A DNA stretch of 64,000 bases from Streptomyces mobaraensis (GTDB lineage: Bacteria; Actinomycetota; Actinomycetes; Streptomycetales; Streptomycetaceae). The position numbers and the translations under genes were made by a program. This document shows, in pieces, positions 54,798-63,487 of this stretch; the first letter of the stretch is position 1, and each line of letters begins with the position of its first letter. Where the stretch lies: the NCBI RefSeq assembly GCF_020099395.1, contig NZ_CP083590.1:2976001-3040000 (forward strand), in the 5' to 3' direction. Under the pieces are notes generated by a model that did not search any database, had not been told where the DNA came from, and was given only the letters and a program-made list of their open reading frames with translations.

Positions 54798-56186
54798 CTA
54801 AGCCGCCTGCATCTCCATCCGCGCCCCGAAGTCCCGTACCGCCGGCTCGTCCCGGAACGGCTGGAGGCGTTGCTGGAAGTCCTCCAGGTACTCCGCGCCG
54901 CGGTTGGACCGGAGGGTGCCGAGGAGTTCCAGGGCCCGGGTGCCCGTCGCGCAGGCCTCTTCCACCTCGCGTTGCTGCACGTGTGCGGTGGCGAGCAGGA
55001 GGAGGCCGATGGCGCGGCGGCGGACGCGGCCCTCGGGGTGGTTGGCCAGGGCGTCCTCCGCGTGCCGGCGGGCCGGTTCGGACTGGCCCAGGTCGCGGTG
55101 GCAGTGGGCCAGTTCGTCCGAGAGGTACGCGCGGTCGAAGTGCCGGATCCACGAGGGGTCATCGCCGGAGTCGATGCCTCCGTCGGCCTGTTCGAGTTTG
55201 GTGACGGCCTTGGCGGCGACGGTCTGGCAGGACCGGGCGTCGCCGAGGAGCGCGTGCCCGCGCGCCTCCGCCGCGTGGAACATCGCCTCGACCCGTGGCG
55301 TGACCTGCCCCCGGGCGCCCTCCTGTGCCGCCTTCGCGAGCTGGGCGATCTCCCGTGGGTTGCCGAGCGACGCGGCGAGGTGGCTCATGCTGGCGGCGAG
55401 TACGTAGCCGCCGTAGCCGCGGTCGCCCGCGGCCTGCGCGAGCCGCAGGGCCTGGATGTAGTAGCGCTGGGCGAGCCCCGGCTGCCCGGTGTCGACGGCC
55501 ATGTAGCCCGCGAGTTCGGTCAGCCGTGCGACGGCGGCGAAGAGTTCGCGTCCGACCGCCTCCCGGTACGAGCCGGCGAGCAGCCCGGAGACGACGCTGT
55601 TGAGGTAGTGGACGACGACCGGGCGGACGTGCCCGCTCCCGTACCGGTGGTCGAGCTCGACGAGCGCCTCCGTGGTGGCGCGGACCGCTTCCACGTCCGA
55701 CACCCCGACCCGGGCGCCCGCGCTCCGCGCGACCTGCGGGTCGGCGCCGGTGATCAGCCAGTCGCGGCTGGGTTCGACCAGCGCGGACGAGGCGACCGAG
55801 GTGCCGCTGAGGAAGTCGCGCCGGCCGACGTCGCTCCGCCACAGCTCGCAGACCTGCTCGATCGCTCCCATGACGGTCGGGGAGAACTGCAGGCCCACGC
55901 CCGAGGCGAGGTTCTTGCCGTTGGCCATGCCGATCTCGTCGATGGTGACCGTCCGGCCCAGCTTGCGGCCGAGCGCCTCGGCGATGACGGCCGGGGCGCG
56001 GCCGCGGGGCTGCTGGCCGCGCAGCCAGCGGGCGACGGACGTCTTGTCGTAACGGAGATCAAGGCCGTGTTCGGCGCCGCACATGTTGACGCGGCGCGCC
56101 AGGCCGGCGTTGGAGCAGCCGGCCTCCTGGATGAGCGCCTGCAGCCGTTCGTTCGGCTGCCGCGCGACGAGTGGCCGTGCGGCCAT
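54798..56186 (-). CDS. NsdA-like TPR transcriptional regulator
   Basis: A 462-residue protein starting AARPLVARQPNERLQALIQE, with an N-terminal HTH-like part (GLARRVNMCGAEHGLDLRY, TSVARWLRGQQPRG) and a long C-terminal set of TPR-type helices (LFAAVARLTELAGYMAVDTG, LAHCHRDLGQSEPARRHAED, RRRAIGLLLLATAHVQ). This is the order of NsdA, the streptomycete regulator of development and antibiotics. Whether it is NsdA itself or a paralogue cannot be told here. 12-bp repeats lie just upstream. Confidence 0.8.
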   Translation of the reverse strand: MAARPLVARQPNERLQALIQEAGCSNAGLARRVNMCGAEHGLDLRYDKTSVARWLRGQQPRGRAPAVIAEALGRKLGRTVTIDEIGMANGKNLASGVGLQFSPTVMGAIEQVCELWRSDVGRRDFLSGTSVASSALVEPSRDWLITGADPQVARSAGARVGVSDVEAVRATTEALVELDHRYGSGHVRPVVVHYLNSVVSGLLAGSYREAVGRELFAAVARLTELAGYMAVDTGQPGLAQRYYIQALRLAQAAGDRGYGGYVLAASMSHLAASLGNPREIAQLAKAAQEGARGQVTPRVEAMFHAAEARGHALLGDARSCQTVAAKAVTKLEQADGGIDSGDDPSWIRHFDRAYLSDELAHCHRDLGQSEPARRHAEDALANHPEGRVRRRAIGLLLLATAHVQQREVEEACATGTRALELLGTLRSNRGAEYLEDFQQRLQPFRDEPAVRDFGARMEMQAA

Positions 56187-56549
56187 CTGTACCCCCTGAG
56201 ACTGCTATGCGTTCGCGAAGGACTTCGCGGAGCTCTTCGCGGGGTCCTTCACGGAGTTCCTCGCGAAGGACCTCGCGACATACGGAGAAGCTGGGACAGC
56301 TGAGAGCGCCTTCCTCTGCGATCTTTCCCCCCAATGTCCTGAGAATGCCGGACTTTCCCGTATTGATGCCAGAGCGTTGATGAATGCGTCGGCTGTGCCG
56401 GCTTCCGCCTCGCCAGTGGCTACCCCCCTCCCGGGGCGAAGCCGCCTCTGCGCCCCCGCACATGCATCCGTGCGCCCCGTGTGCTGATCCCCGCTGCCCC
56501 CATGCACCCCCGGGACGGCCCGTAACCCCTGGTGACAAGGGGAGTTGTG
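56187..56549. other. Divergent region between NsdA-like and Prim-Pol genes
   Basis: Promoters of both genes lie here. 56205-56275 holds the 12-bp repeat described separately. The rest has no supported gene; frames that cross it are shadows of the repeat. Confidence 0.55.
56205..56275. repeat. 12-bp tandem repeat upstream of the NsdA-like gene
   Basis: On the minus strand gaggtccttcgc, gaggaactccgt, gaaggaccccgc, gaagagctccgc and gaagtccttcgc follow each other directly. It begins about 20 bases upstream of the NsdA-like start, so it lies in the leader or promoter. Confidence 0.7.
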
Positions 56550-57224
56550 ATGAACGTGGAAGAGACGATCGGAGTAGGGACCCCGCGCATTCCCCAACAA
56601 CGCGGCGAGCGCGTCCTCGACGCCGCGGTGCGGTACGCGGAGGAGCGGCACTGGGACGTTTTCGCCGGCACCTGGCTGGAGGCCGTGGACGGCCGGGAAC
56701 GCTGCTCCTGCGGCGACCTCGACTGCCCCGCCCCCGGCGCCCACCCGGCCCGGCCGGACTGGGCCACGCAGGCCACCGGCAGCGCGGTCGGCGCGCGCCG
56801 CATGTGGGCGAAACACCCGGGCGCCGCGGTCCTGCTGCCGACGGGGCGGACGTTCGACGCCCTGGACGTCTCCGAGTCCGCGGGCTGTCTGGCGCTGGCC
56901 CGCATGGAGCGGATGGGCATCGAGCTGGGGCCGATCACCAGCACCCCGTTCCGCCGGATGCTCTTCTTCGTCCTGCCGGGCGGGGCGCTCAAGGTCGCGG
57001 ACGCGGCGCGCAAGCTGGGCTGGCGCCCCTCCTCGCTGGACCTGGTGGCGCGGGGCGAGGGCGACTACGTGGTGGCGCCGCCGAGCCGGGTGGGCAACCG
57101 CGGCGCCGTGCAGTGGGCGCGCCAGCCCACCGCCGCCAACCGCTGGCTGCCGGACGCGGAGGAGCTGGTCAGCGCGCTCGCGTACGCGTGCGGGGGGCAG
57201 TCCGCGGAGGCGCGGGGGCGGTAG
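56550..57224 (+). CDS. Bifunctional DNA primase/polymerase (Prim-Pol) domain protein
   Basis: A 224-residue protein of the Prim-Pol type: AVRYAEERHWDVFAGTWLE, then CSCGDLDCPAPGAHPA, which fits the family's Cys-rich CxC...CxxPGxHP pattern, and SRVGNRGAVQWARQP near the end. Most relatives sit in plasmids or integrative elements, but some streptomycete chromosomes carry one by itself, as here. Catalytic carboxylates cannot be assigned with confidence. ATG at 56550 has AGGGGAG six bases upstream. Confidence 0.75.
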   Translation: MNVEETIGVGTPRIPQQRGERVLDAAVRYAEERHWDVFAGTWLEAVDGRERCSCGDLDCPAPGAHPARPDWATQATGSAVGARRMWAKHPGAAVLLPTGRTFDALDVSESAGCLALARMERMGIELGPITSTPFRRMLFFVLPGGALKVADAARKLGWRPSSLDLVARGEGDYVVAPPSRVGNRGAVQWARQPTAANRWLPDAEELVSALAYACGGQSAEARGR

Positions 57225-57394
57225 CGGGCCGGCCCTCCAGAAGGCCTCCGGACCGGGCTTCCCGAAAGGGCTCCGGACCAGGACCCGCCCCGTCTGGAAG
57301 TCCCTGACGTTTGTCACCTGCTTCCGTCCCCGGCCGACCCTAGGCTGAGGACGGGGCGGGGCCTGCCGCCCCCGAGCACCACCAGGAACGAGGG

Positions 57395-58183
57395 ATGGCA
57401 GTGGGACGGGAAGCGACATCCGCGGCCGTACGCGTCGAGGGACTCTGGAAGCGGTTCGGCGAACAGGTGGCCGTGGCCGGGATCGATCTGGAGATACCCG
57501 CCGGCCGGTTCATCGGGCTCGTCGGGCCGAACGGGGCGGGCAAGACCACGACGCTGTCGATGGTCACCGGCCTGCTGCGGCCCGACTCGGGACGGGTGGA
57601 GATCGCCGGACGCGACGTCTGGGAGGATCCCGCCGCCGCCAAGTCCGTGATCGGCGTGCTGCCCGAGGGGCTGCGGATGTTCGAGCGGCTGTCGGGGCGC
57701 GAACTCCTCGCCTACACCGGGCGGCTGCGGGGGCTGCCCGGCGACGAGGTGGACCAGCGGGCCACCCAGCTCCTCGACGTGCTCGACCTCGCGGGCGCGC
57801 AGCACAAGCTCGTCGTCGACTACTCGACCGGCATGCGCAAGAAGATCGGGCTGGCGGCGGCGCTGCTGCACAACCCCGAAGTCCTCTTCCTGGACGAGCC
57901 GTTCGAGGGTGTCGACCCGGTCTCCGCGCAGTCCATCCGCCGGGTGCTGGAACGTTACACCGCCTCCGGCGCCACGGTCGTCTTCTCCAGTCACGTGATG
58001 GAGCTGGTGGAGTCCCTCTGCTCCTGGGTCGCCGTCCTCGCCGCGGGCCGCATCCGCGCGCACGGCACCCTGGAGGAGGTCCGGGGGGAGGCGCCGACGC
58101 TCCAGGCCGCGTTCCTCGACCTCGTGGGCGCCCGCGGGACGAGCGACGGCCAGGAGCTCGACTGGCTGGGCGGCGTCCGATGA
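57395..58183 (+). CDS. ABC transporter ATP-binding protein
   Basis: A 262-residue ATPase of the ABC-2 drug/antibiotic exporter type. Walker A is GPNGAGKT (44-51), the signature is YSTGMRKKIGLAAALL, and Walker B is EVLFLDEPFEGVD. ATG at 57395; GTG at 57401 is possible. Its stop overlaps the permease ATG (ATGA), so they work as one exporter. The substrate is not known. Confidence 0.9.
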   Translation: MAVGREATSAAVRVEGLWKRFGEQVAVAGIDLEIPAGRFIGLVGPNGAGKTTTLSMVTGLLRPDSGRVEIAGRDVWEDPAAAKSVIGVLPEGLRMFERLSGRELLAYTGRLRGLPGDEVDQRATQLLDVLDLAGAQHKLVVDYSTGMRKKIGLAAALLHNPEVLFLDEPFEGVDPVSAQSIRRVLERYTASGATVVFSSHVMELVESLCSWVAVLAAGRIRAHGTLEEVRGEAPTLQAAFLDLVGARGTSDGQELDWLGGVR

Positions 58184-59808
58184 CCACCGCGACCCCCTCC
58201 CCCGCCGCCCCCGCCGCCCCTCTGCTCTCCCTGACCCCGCTCTTCGCCCGCCTGAAGCTGACACTGCTGCGCAACGGTCTGCGGCAGTCGAACAAGCGCA
58301 AGGCCGTCTTCATCGCGTCCATCGTCCTCGTCGCCCTGTTCGGCGCGCTGCAGCTGCTCGGTCTGGTGGCGCTGCGCGGCACCGAGCACGTGGCGGCGTT
58401 CACCGTGCCGCTGACGGTGCTGCTCGCGCTCGGCTGGGCGGTGATGCCGCTGTTCTTCCCCGGCGGCGACGAGACCCTGGACCCGACGCGGCTGGCGATG
58501 CTGCCGCTGCGGCCCGCGCCGCTGATCGCCGCGCTGCTGGTCAGTTCGCTGATCGGCATCGGCCCGGCGTTCACCCTGCTGATCCTGATCGGCTCGGTGA
58601 TCGCGACGGCGCACGGGGCCGCGGCGTTCGCGGTCGCGGTGCCGGCGGTACTGCTGACGCTGCTGGTGTGCGTGGCCCTGACACGGGCCGTCGCCACCGC
58701 CAACGTCCGGCTGCTGTCCAGCCGGAAGGGAAAGGATCTCGCGCTGCTCAGCGGCGTGATCATCGGCGTCGGGGCACAGCTCGTCAACCTGGCGGTGCAG
58801 AAGCTGAGCGAGGCCGGGCTGGCCCGGCTGGAGCCGGTGGCCGACGTGACGCGCTGGATCCCGCCGGGCTCGGCGCTGGACGCCGTACGGGCCGCGGGCG
58901 AGGGCGAGTACGGGCTCGCCGCCGCGGAACTCGCCCTGACCGCCGCCCTGCTGGCCGTCCTGACGCTCTGGTGGCAGCGCACCCTCACCAAGGTCATGAC
59001 CTCGCCGGACTCCTCCACCCTCGTCTCCACGGCGAAGCCGGAGAAGGAGCGCGGGGCCGGCGCGGGCCTCGCCCGCCTGCTGCCCGCCGGGCGGACGGGC
59101 ACGGCCGCCCAGCGGCAGCTGCGCTACGCCTGGCGCGATCCGAAGATCAAGACGACCTGGGGGTCGACGCTGGGCATCGGCGTCGCGATCCCTCTGATCA
59201 ACATCGTGCAGGGCTCGCACAATCTGTACTTCATCTCCGTCGCGGTCATCATGCTGACCGGTCTGATGTACAACCAGTTCGGTCAGGACGGACCGGCCTT
59301 CTGGATGGTCCTCCAGGCGATCGGCTCGCCGCGCGACGCGCTCGCCGAACTGCGCGGCCGCGCGCTCGCCCTGACCCTGATCACGGTGCCCTACCTCCTC
59401 GTGCTCGTCCTGGCGATGGCGGTGATCACGGGCAGGTGGGACCAGTGCCCGGAGGTGCTGGGCCTGAGCCTCGCGGCGCTGGGGGGCTTCCTGGGAACGG
59501 GGGCCATCGCCTCGGTGCAGTACCCGTACTCCGTCCCGCAGGACCACGCCTTCAAGAACATCGCCCCCGGCCAGTCCGGCATCGCCTGGCTCGGCACGCT
59601 CTGGTCGTTGGTCGGCCTGGCCGTCTGCGCGCCGCTGATCGGACTGACGATCGGCCTGCACCTGACGGACGGCCACGGGCTGCTGTGGACCGTGCTGCCG
59701 CTGGGCGTCGTCTACGGGCCGCTGGCCGCCTGGGCGGGGCTGCGGTTCGCCGCGCCGCGGATGGCGCGGCGGCTGCCGGAGATCCTGGATGCGGCGAGCA
59801 AGGCGTAG
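58180..59808 (+). CDS. ABC transporter permease, large
   Basis: A 542-residue membrane protein with about ten to twelve hydrophobic segments (VFIASIVLVALFGALQLLGLVAL, VPLTVLLALGWAVMPLFF, ALLVSSLIGIGPAFTLLILIG and others, ending in LGVVYGPLAAWAGLRF). It lacks the ATPase motif and is coupled by ATGA to the ATPase gene. A short hairpin (59807-59824) overlaps its stop. The transported compound is unknown. Confidence 0.88.
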   Translation: MTTATPSPAAPAAPLLSLTPLFARLKLTLLRNGLRQSNKRKAVFIASIVLVALFGALQLLGLVALRGTEHVAAFTVPLTVLLALGWAVMPLFFPGGDETLDPTRLAMLPLRPAPLIAALLVSSLIGIGPAFTLLILIGSVIATAHGAAAFAVAVPAVLLTLLVCVALTRAVATANVRLLSSRKGKDLALLSGVIIGVGAQLVNLAVQKLSEAGLARLEPVADVTRWIPPGSALDAVRAAGEGEYGLAAAELALTAALLAVLTLWWQRTLTKVMTSPDSSTLVSTAKPEKERGAGAGLARLLPAGRTGTAAQRQLRYAWRDPKIKTTWGSTLGIGVAIPLINIVQGSHNLYFISVAVIMLTGLMYNQFGQDGPAFWMVLQAIGSPRDALAELRGRALALTLITVPYLLVLVLAMAVITGRWDQCPEVLGLSLAALGGFLGTGAIASVQYPYSVPQDHAFKNIAPGQSGIAWLGTLWSLVGLAVCAPLIGLTIGLHLTDGHGLLWTVLPLGVVYGPLAAWAGLRFAAPRMARRLPEILDAASKA

Positions 59809-59824
59809 CGGCCACAGGGCCGCT
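59807..59824 (+). terminator. Short hairpin overlapping the ABC permease stop
   Basis: agcggcc (59807-59813), loop acag, ggccgct (59818-59824): a seven-base-pair stem next to the start of a PafBC-type promoter. Confidence 0.5.
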
Positions 59825-59854
59825 CACGGGGGGTGCCACCGTGGGCCCGGGGCG

Positions 59855-59877
59855 TTGTCAGTGCCCGGGTCTACGGT
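59855..59877 (+). promoter_or_regulatory. RecA-NDp (PafBC-type) promoter of the DUF7691 gene
   Basis: TTGTCAGTG (59855-59863), CCCGGGTC, TACGGT (59872-59877): exact match to the DNA-damage consensus. The ATG at 59884 is seven bases after the -10, so the mRNA is probably leaderless. Confidence 0.85.
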
Positions 59878-59883
59878 GGTTCC

Positions 59884-60480
59884 ATGAGTTCCGCGATGTC
59901 CCTCACACTGCTCGACCTCGCCGCCGCGCGCGCCTTCATCGGCTGCCGCGACGAGGGGCTGCTGCACGCCGTCCGCGACAACTTCGGCGCCGATCTGGCC
60001 GCCGACGACGACTACTTCGGCAGTGAGATACGCCGGGGTGCCCCCACCGCGTACCAGGCGCTGGAAGCGGTGGTCAACGGCGGTCCGTTCGACGAGGGGT
60101 TCGCCTTCCAGTACGGCTACGCGTACAAGAGGCTCTGCGAGCTCACCGGGTACCGCCTGCCCAACAACAACTTCTGCCCGATACGCGCCTCGTGGCTGCC
60201 CGTCCTCGACGAGGCGCTGGCGGGCCTGGGCATCACCGCCGTCTCCGTGTCCGAGCTCACCTACTCGCTCCCCGACCCGCTGCCGTTCACCGACCTGCCC
60301 GGCTACGGCGAGTGGACGGCGGAGCAGTGCGCCAAGGGCCTGGCGCAGTGGGAGGCCACCACGGACGAGCGGCGGCGGGCCGTGGACCCGATGACGATGG
60401 AGGTGATCGAGGAGTGCGTCGGCTGGATGCGGGCGGCGGGGCGGATGCCGGGGTTCGGGGTCGTCGGCTTCCTGTCGTGA
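59884..60480 (+). CDS. DUF7691-family protein, predicted DNA-damage inducible
   Basis: A 198-residue soluble protein beginning MSSAMSLTLLDLAAARAFIG; YALVQ-type motifs are absent but AFQYGYAYKRLCELTGYRLPN and WMRAAGRMPGFGVVGFLS mark the family. It is thought to be an effector-like or toxin-immunity type protein in some bacteria, but its function is unknown. It follows a PafBC-type promoter and no other gene shares its transcript; the hairpin at 60491-60517 lies beyond the stop. Confidence 0.7.
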   Translation: MSSAMSLTLLDLAAARAFIGCRDEGLLHAVRDNFGADLAADDDYFGSEIRRGAPTAYQALEAVVNGGPFDEGFAFQYGYAYKRLCELTGYRLPNNNFCPIRASWLPVLDEALAGLGITAVSVSELTYSLPDPLPFTDLPGYGEWTAEQCAKGLAQWEATTDERRRAVDPMTMEVIEECVGWMRAAGRMPGFGVVGFLS

Positions 60481-60490
60481 GACGGGTGAT

Positions 60491-60517
60491 CGGCACCGGA
60501 GTTGGGCCCCGGTGCCG
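60491..60517. terminator. Hairpin between the convergent DUF7691 and FAD monooxygenase genes
   Basis: cggcaccgg (60491-60499) and ccggtgccg (60509-60517) pair around a nine-base loop. It can end transcription from both sides. Confidence 0.6.
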
Positions 60518-60556
60518 GATACGGCCGTTCCGCTCCCGCGGCGCGATGCCGGGCGG

Positions 60557-62110
60557 TCACGCCACGACGGCGTTCCGTTCCGCGGCCTCCGGTCCGGCCG
60601 GCGCCGCCTTCTCCCGGCCTGCTCCCGTTGCCGCCACCGCTTCCGCCTCCGGCAGGGTCCAGCTCGGCGGCAGTTCCTCCGCCGACTCCACGTAGCCGTC
60701 GGGGCGGACGAGCAGGGCCGTCCGTACGGAGTCGGCTCGGGTGACGGTGAGCGCGCCGGGCGGGGCCGGCGGGACGTCGGGGCCGGTGTCGCGCGGCAGG
60801 ACGCGGAGGTGGGTGCCGGCACGCAGTGCCTCGTAGAGGCGGGTGGGTCCGTCGCCGGTCTCGACGAGCGGCAGGTCGGGCACGCGCCGGCCGGTGAGCG
60901 GGTGGGATCCGGAAGGTGCCGGGTAGGCGACCGCGAGTCCGGAGACGGTACGGGCGAGCCGGTGTCCCACGGCCGGTGTGAAGGGCAGGACACGGGCGGC
61001 GACGTTGCGCGCGCCCCGGATCACCGGGGAGTCGAGCAGCACCGCGCGGACGATGGCGCCGCTGACGCGCAGCACCTGTGCGCCGACGGGATGGCGTTCG
61101 GCGTGGTAGCTGTCCAGCAGGGCCTCCTCGGCCCGGCCGTGGAGGACGGCCGCCAGCTTCCAGCCCAGGTTGGCGGCGTCCTGCAGGCCGGCGTTCATGC
61201 CCAGGCCGCCGGCGGGCGAGTGGACGTGGGCGGCGTCGCCGGCCAGGAACACCCGGCCGTCCCGGTAGCGGGGCACCTGGCGCTCGTCGCTGTGGAAGCG
61301 GGAGGTCCAGCGGGCGTCGTGGATGCCGAAGTCGGTGCCGAAGAGGGCGCGGGTGACGCCCTTGAGCTCGTCCAGGTCGACGGGGGCATCGGTGGGAAGC
61401 CGGGTGCCGCGCCGCCAGGCGATGATCCGGAACCAGCCGTCGCCGAACGGGACGACGAACGCGAAGCCCTCGGCGCCGCCCCGGAACGCGGGCAGTTCGC
61501 GCGGCGCGGCGGACAGCCGTACGTCGGCGAGCATCACGGAGTCGAGCACTGCCCGCCCCGGGAACGGCATGCCGAGCGCCTGCCGGACGGTGCTGCGCAC
61601 ACCGTCGGTGCCGACCGCGTACCGCGCCCGCAGGGTGCGCGCGGTGCCGTCCGCCTCCTCGACGTCCAGCGCGACCCCGTCGGCGTCCTGCCGCAGTCCG
61701 GTGCAGCGCACCCCGCGCCGGATGTCGGCGCCCGCCGCCACGGCGCGCTCTTCGAGGAGGTGTTCGACGTGGTACTGCGGGGTCATGAGGACGCCCGGGA
61801 AGCGGGTCTCCAGCCGGGTGAGGTCGATGGCCATCCGCCCGAACAGGCGGACGCCGTCCACCAGGTGGCCCGTCGCGATCAGCGGTTCGGCGAGCCCCCG
61901 CGCGTCGAACACCTCCAGGGTCCGGGCGTGCACGGCGAAGGCCCGGGTGAGGTTGGACTCCGCGCTCCGCCGCTCCAGCAGCACGACGTTCACACCGGAG
62001 GCGGCGAGATCCCCGGCCAGCAGCAGACCGGTCGGGCCGGCCCCGACGACGAGGACGTCCGCGGGCGGCTCGGTGCGGGTGGACGTGGAGGTGGCGGTAC
62101 GAGCGGACAT
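60557..62110 (-). CDS. FAD-dependent aromatic monooxygenase
   Basis: A 517-residue flavoprotein of the PHBH-like group. GAGPTGLLLAGDLA (GxGxxG at 23-28) binds FAD; RDGRVFLAGDAAHVHSPAGGLGMN is the second FAD motif, and GTDGVRSTVRQALG a third. The ATG at 62110 has AAAGGAGG six bases upstream. These enzymes hydroxylate phenols or polyketides; no pathway partner lies nearby. A palindromic site next to a TTGACA box lies upstream (62175-62205), suggesting control by an absent or distant regulator. Confidence 0.88.
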   Translation of the reverse strand: MSARTATSTSTRTEPPADVLVVGAGPTGLLLAGDLAASGVNVVLLERRSAESNLTRAFAVHARTLEVFDARGLAEPLIATGHLVDGVRLFGRMAIDLTRLETRFPGVLMTPQYHVEHLLEERAVAAGADIRRGVRCTGLRQDADGVALDVEEADGTARTLRARYAVGTDGVRSTVRQALGMPFPGRAVLDSVMLADVRLSAAPRELPAFRGGAEGFAFVVPFGDGWFRIIAWRRGTRLPTDAPVDLDELKGVTRALFGTDFGIHDARWTSRFHSDERQVPRYRDGRVFLAGDAAHVHSPAGGLGMNAGLQDAANLGWKLAAVLHGRAEEALLDSYHAERHPVGAQVLRVSGAIVRAVLLDSPVIRGARNVAARVLPFTPAVGHRLARTVSGLAVAYPAPSGSHPLTGRRVPDLPLVETGDGPTRLYEALRAGTHLRVLPRDTGPDVPPAPPGALTVTRADSVRTALLVRPDGYVESAEELPPSWTLPEAEAVAATGAGREKAAPAGPEAAERNAVVA

Positions 62111-62174
62111 GACGGCCTCCTTTGGCCGGTTCCTCTGGCCTGTTCCCTTCCAGTGCACACCTGGGCCGAAGGAA

Positions 62175-62205
62175 TGTCAACGCCCGTTGAATTAATTTCG
62201 GGCGT
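62175..62205 (-). promoter_or_regulatory. Palindrome next to a TTGACA box upstream of the monooxygenase gene
   Basis: acgcccg (62180-62186) and cgggcgt (62199-62205) are inverted, 12 AT-rich bases apart; TTGACA lies at 62175-62180 on the minus strand and TGCACT 17 bases further. This is a normal layout for a repressor site over a promoter. Confidence 0.5.
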
Positions 62206-62303
62206 GCGGCCGCGCGCCCCTTCCGCCAGCGTTTCGGCAGGCTGCGGGGGAGGAGGGTGAGGCGCGGTGTGAGGGTGCGCGCTCGGCGCGGCCCGGGCCG
62301 CGG

Positions 62304-63227
62304 CTACACCGGCACCGCCGCCCGGAGGAAGGGCTCGGCCGCGCGGCGCCAGGCGGCGGGCTGGTCATAGTGGAGGAAGTGGCCCGCGTCGGCCACCTCC
62401 GCGTAGCGGCCCTGAGGGAGGACGCGGACCATCTCCTGCGCCTCGGCGCGGCCGAGCTCCCCGTCCAGGCCGCGGACGACGAGGGCGGGACACTCGACGA
62501 GGGCCAGCTCCTCCCAGTGGGCGTCGTGGGCGTACGCCTCGCGGGCCATGAGCATCTGGCGGCGGAAGAAGAGCGGACGCCAGCCGTCCGCGCGTTCGGC
62601 CATCACCTCGGCGTAGAAGTCGCCGCGCGCGGGGGCCGGGCGGTCCAGGGTCGGATCCTCCTGGCCGAACCAGTGCCGGACGTCCGCCAGCGTGGCGAAG
62701 GGCACCGGCCAGGACTTGAACCACTCGCCCCAGCGGCGCTGGGTGGCCGCGCCCAGCGCCGAGGCACGCATGTCGCAGATGACGAGGGCCCGGACGAGGT
62801 CGGGCCGGCGCGCCGCCAGCCGCCAGGCCGTGAGGGCGCCCATCGCGTGGCCGATGAGGGTGACCGGGGCGAGCCCCAGCCGCTCGACGACCGCCTCGGC
62901 GTCGGACACATAGGCGTCCAGCACGTACGGGCCCCCGACGGGCTTCTCGCTGCGCCCGTGTCCACGCTGGTCGAGGGCCACCACCCGGTACCGGGTGGAG
63001 AGCCAGCGGGCCGTCTCGGCCCAGTGCGCCGCGCGGCCCATCAGCCCGTGCAGCAGCAGGACCCCGCCCTCGCCGGGCTCCCGCCCCCGGGCCACGGCCG
63101 GCACCGTGTGCACAGGCGCCCTGCCGAGCGCGTCGACCGTCCGCGTCCGGTCGGCGAACTCCCAGGCGGCGAGCCGCACTCCACCACTGCCACTGACATC
63201 GATACGCCGCGCCATCACTCCTGGCAT
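62304..63227 (-). CDS. Alpha/beta hydrolase with Ala at the nucleophile position
   Basis: A 307-residue protein of the alpha/beta hydrolase fold: GVLLLHGLMGRAAHWAETAR, YRVVALDQRGHGRSE and LVVRGLDGELGRAEA. The nucleophile elbow is GHAMG (126-130) with Ala128, not Ser, while the presumed acid (RGLDGELG) and His (AGHFLHYDQP) remain. So the usual hydrolase chemistry is unlikely unless another residue serves. Start at the ATG at 63227 (GGGGGTGA seven bases upstream); ATG at 63215 is possible. It precedes a GC-rich non-coding stretch. Confidence 0.8.
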   Translation of the reverse strand: MPGVMARRIDVSGSGGVRLAAWEFADRTRTVDALGRAPVHTVPAVARGREPGEGGVLLLHGLMGRAAHWAETARWLSTRYRVVALDQRGHGRSEKPVGGPYVLDAYVSDAEAVVERLGLAPVTLIGHAMGALTAWRLAARRPDLVRALVICDMRASALGAATQRRWGEWFKSWPVPFATLADVRHWFGQEDPTLDRPAPARGDFYAEVMAERADGWRPLFFRRQMLMAREAYAHDAHWEELALVECPALVVRGLDGELGRAEAQEMVRVLPQGRYAEVADAGHFLHYDQPAAWRRAAEPFLRAAVPV

Positions 63228-63449
63228 CCCCACTTCACCCCCGGACAGCTCCACCTTATGGAACCCCCTTTCGAATGGGACGGTTCTCGCGCTCAACACC
63301 CCTCGTTCGAGTGACCGGGGCCGAGGGTTGACCGTCGTCGCCAAGGGGAGAAATCGACTCGGGCGCGGACCGCTCGGGGAAACAGGTCCGCGAGGCGCAC
63401 CCTGGGAGCTCGGGGCCCCGGGTCGCCGCAGGGGGAATACGGGGAGGCG

Positions 63450-63482
63450 GGGCCCCGGCCGCCCGCGAGGGCGCCGGGGCCC
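63450..63482 (+). terminator. GC-rich hairpin, possible terminator
   Basis: gggccccgg (63450-63458) pairs with ccggggccc (63474-63482) and the inner cgccc with gggcg around gcga; one bulged base. It is followed by ttgtc. No plus-strand gene is clearly upstream, so its role is open. Confidence 0.45.
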
Positions 63483-63487
63483 TTGTC

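Noticed and set aside
56171..56380. Ser/Arg-repeat frame in the region upstream of the NsdA-like gene
   Set aside because: Produced by the 12-bp DNA repeat itself; it is open in both strands.
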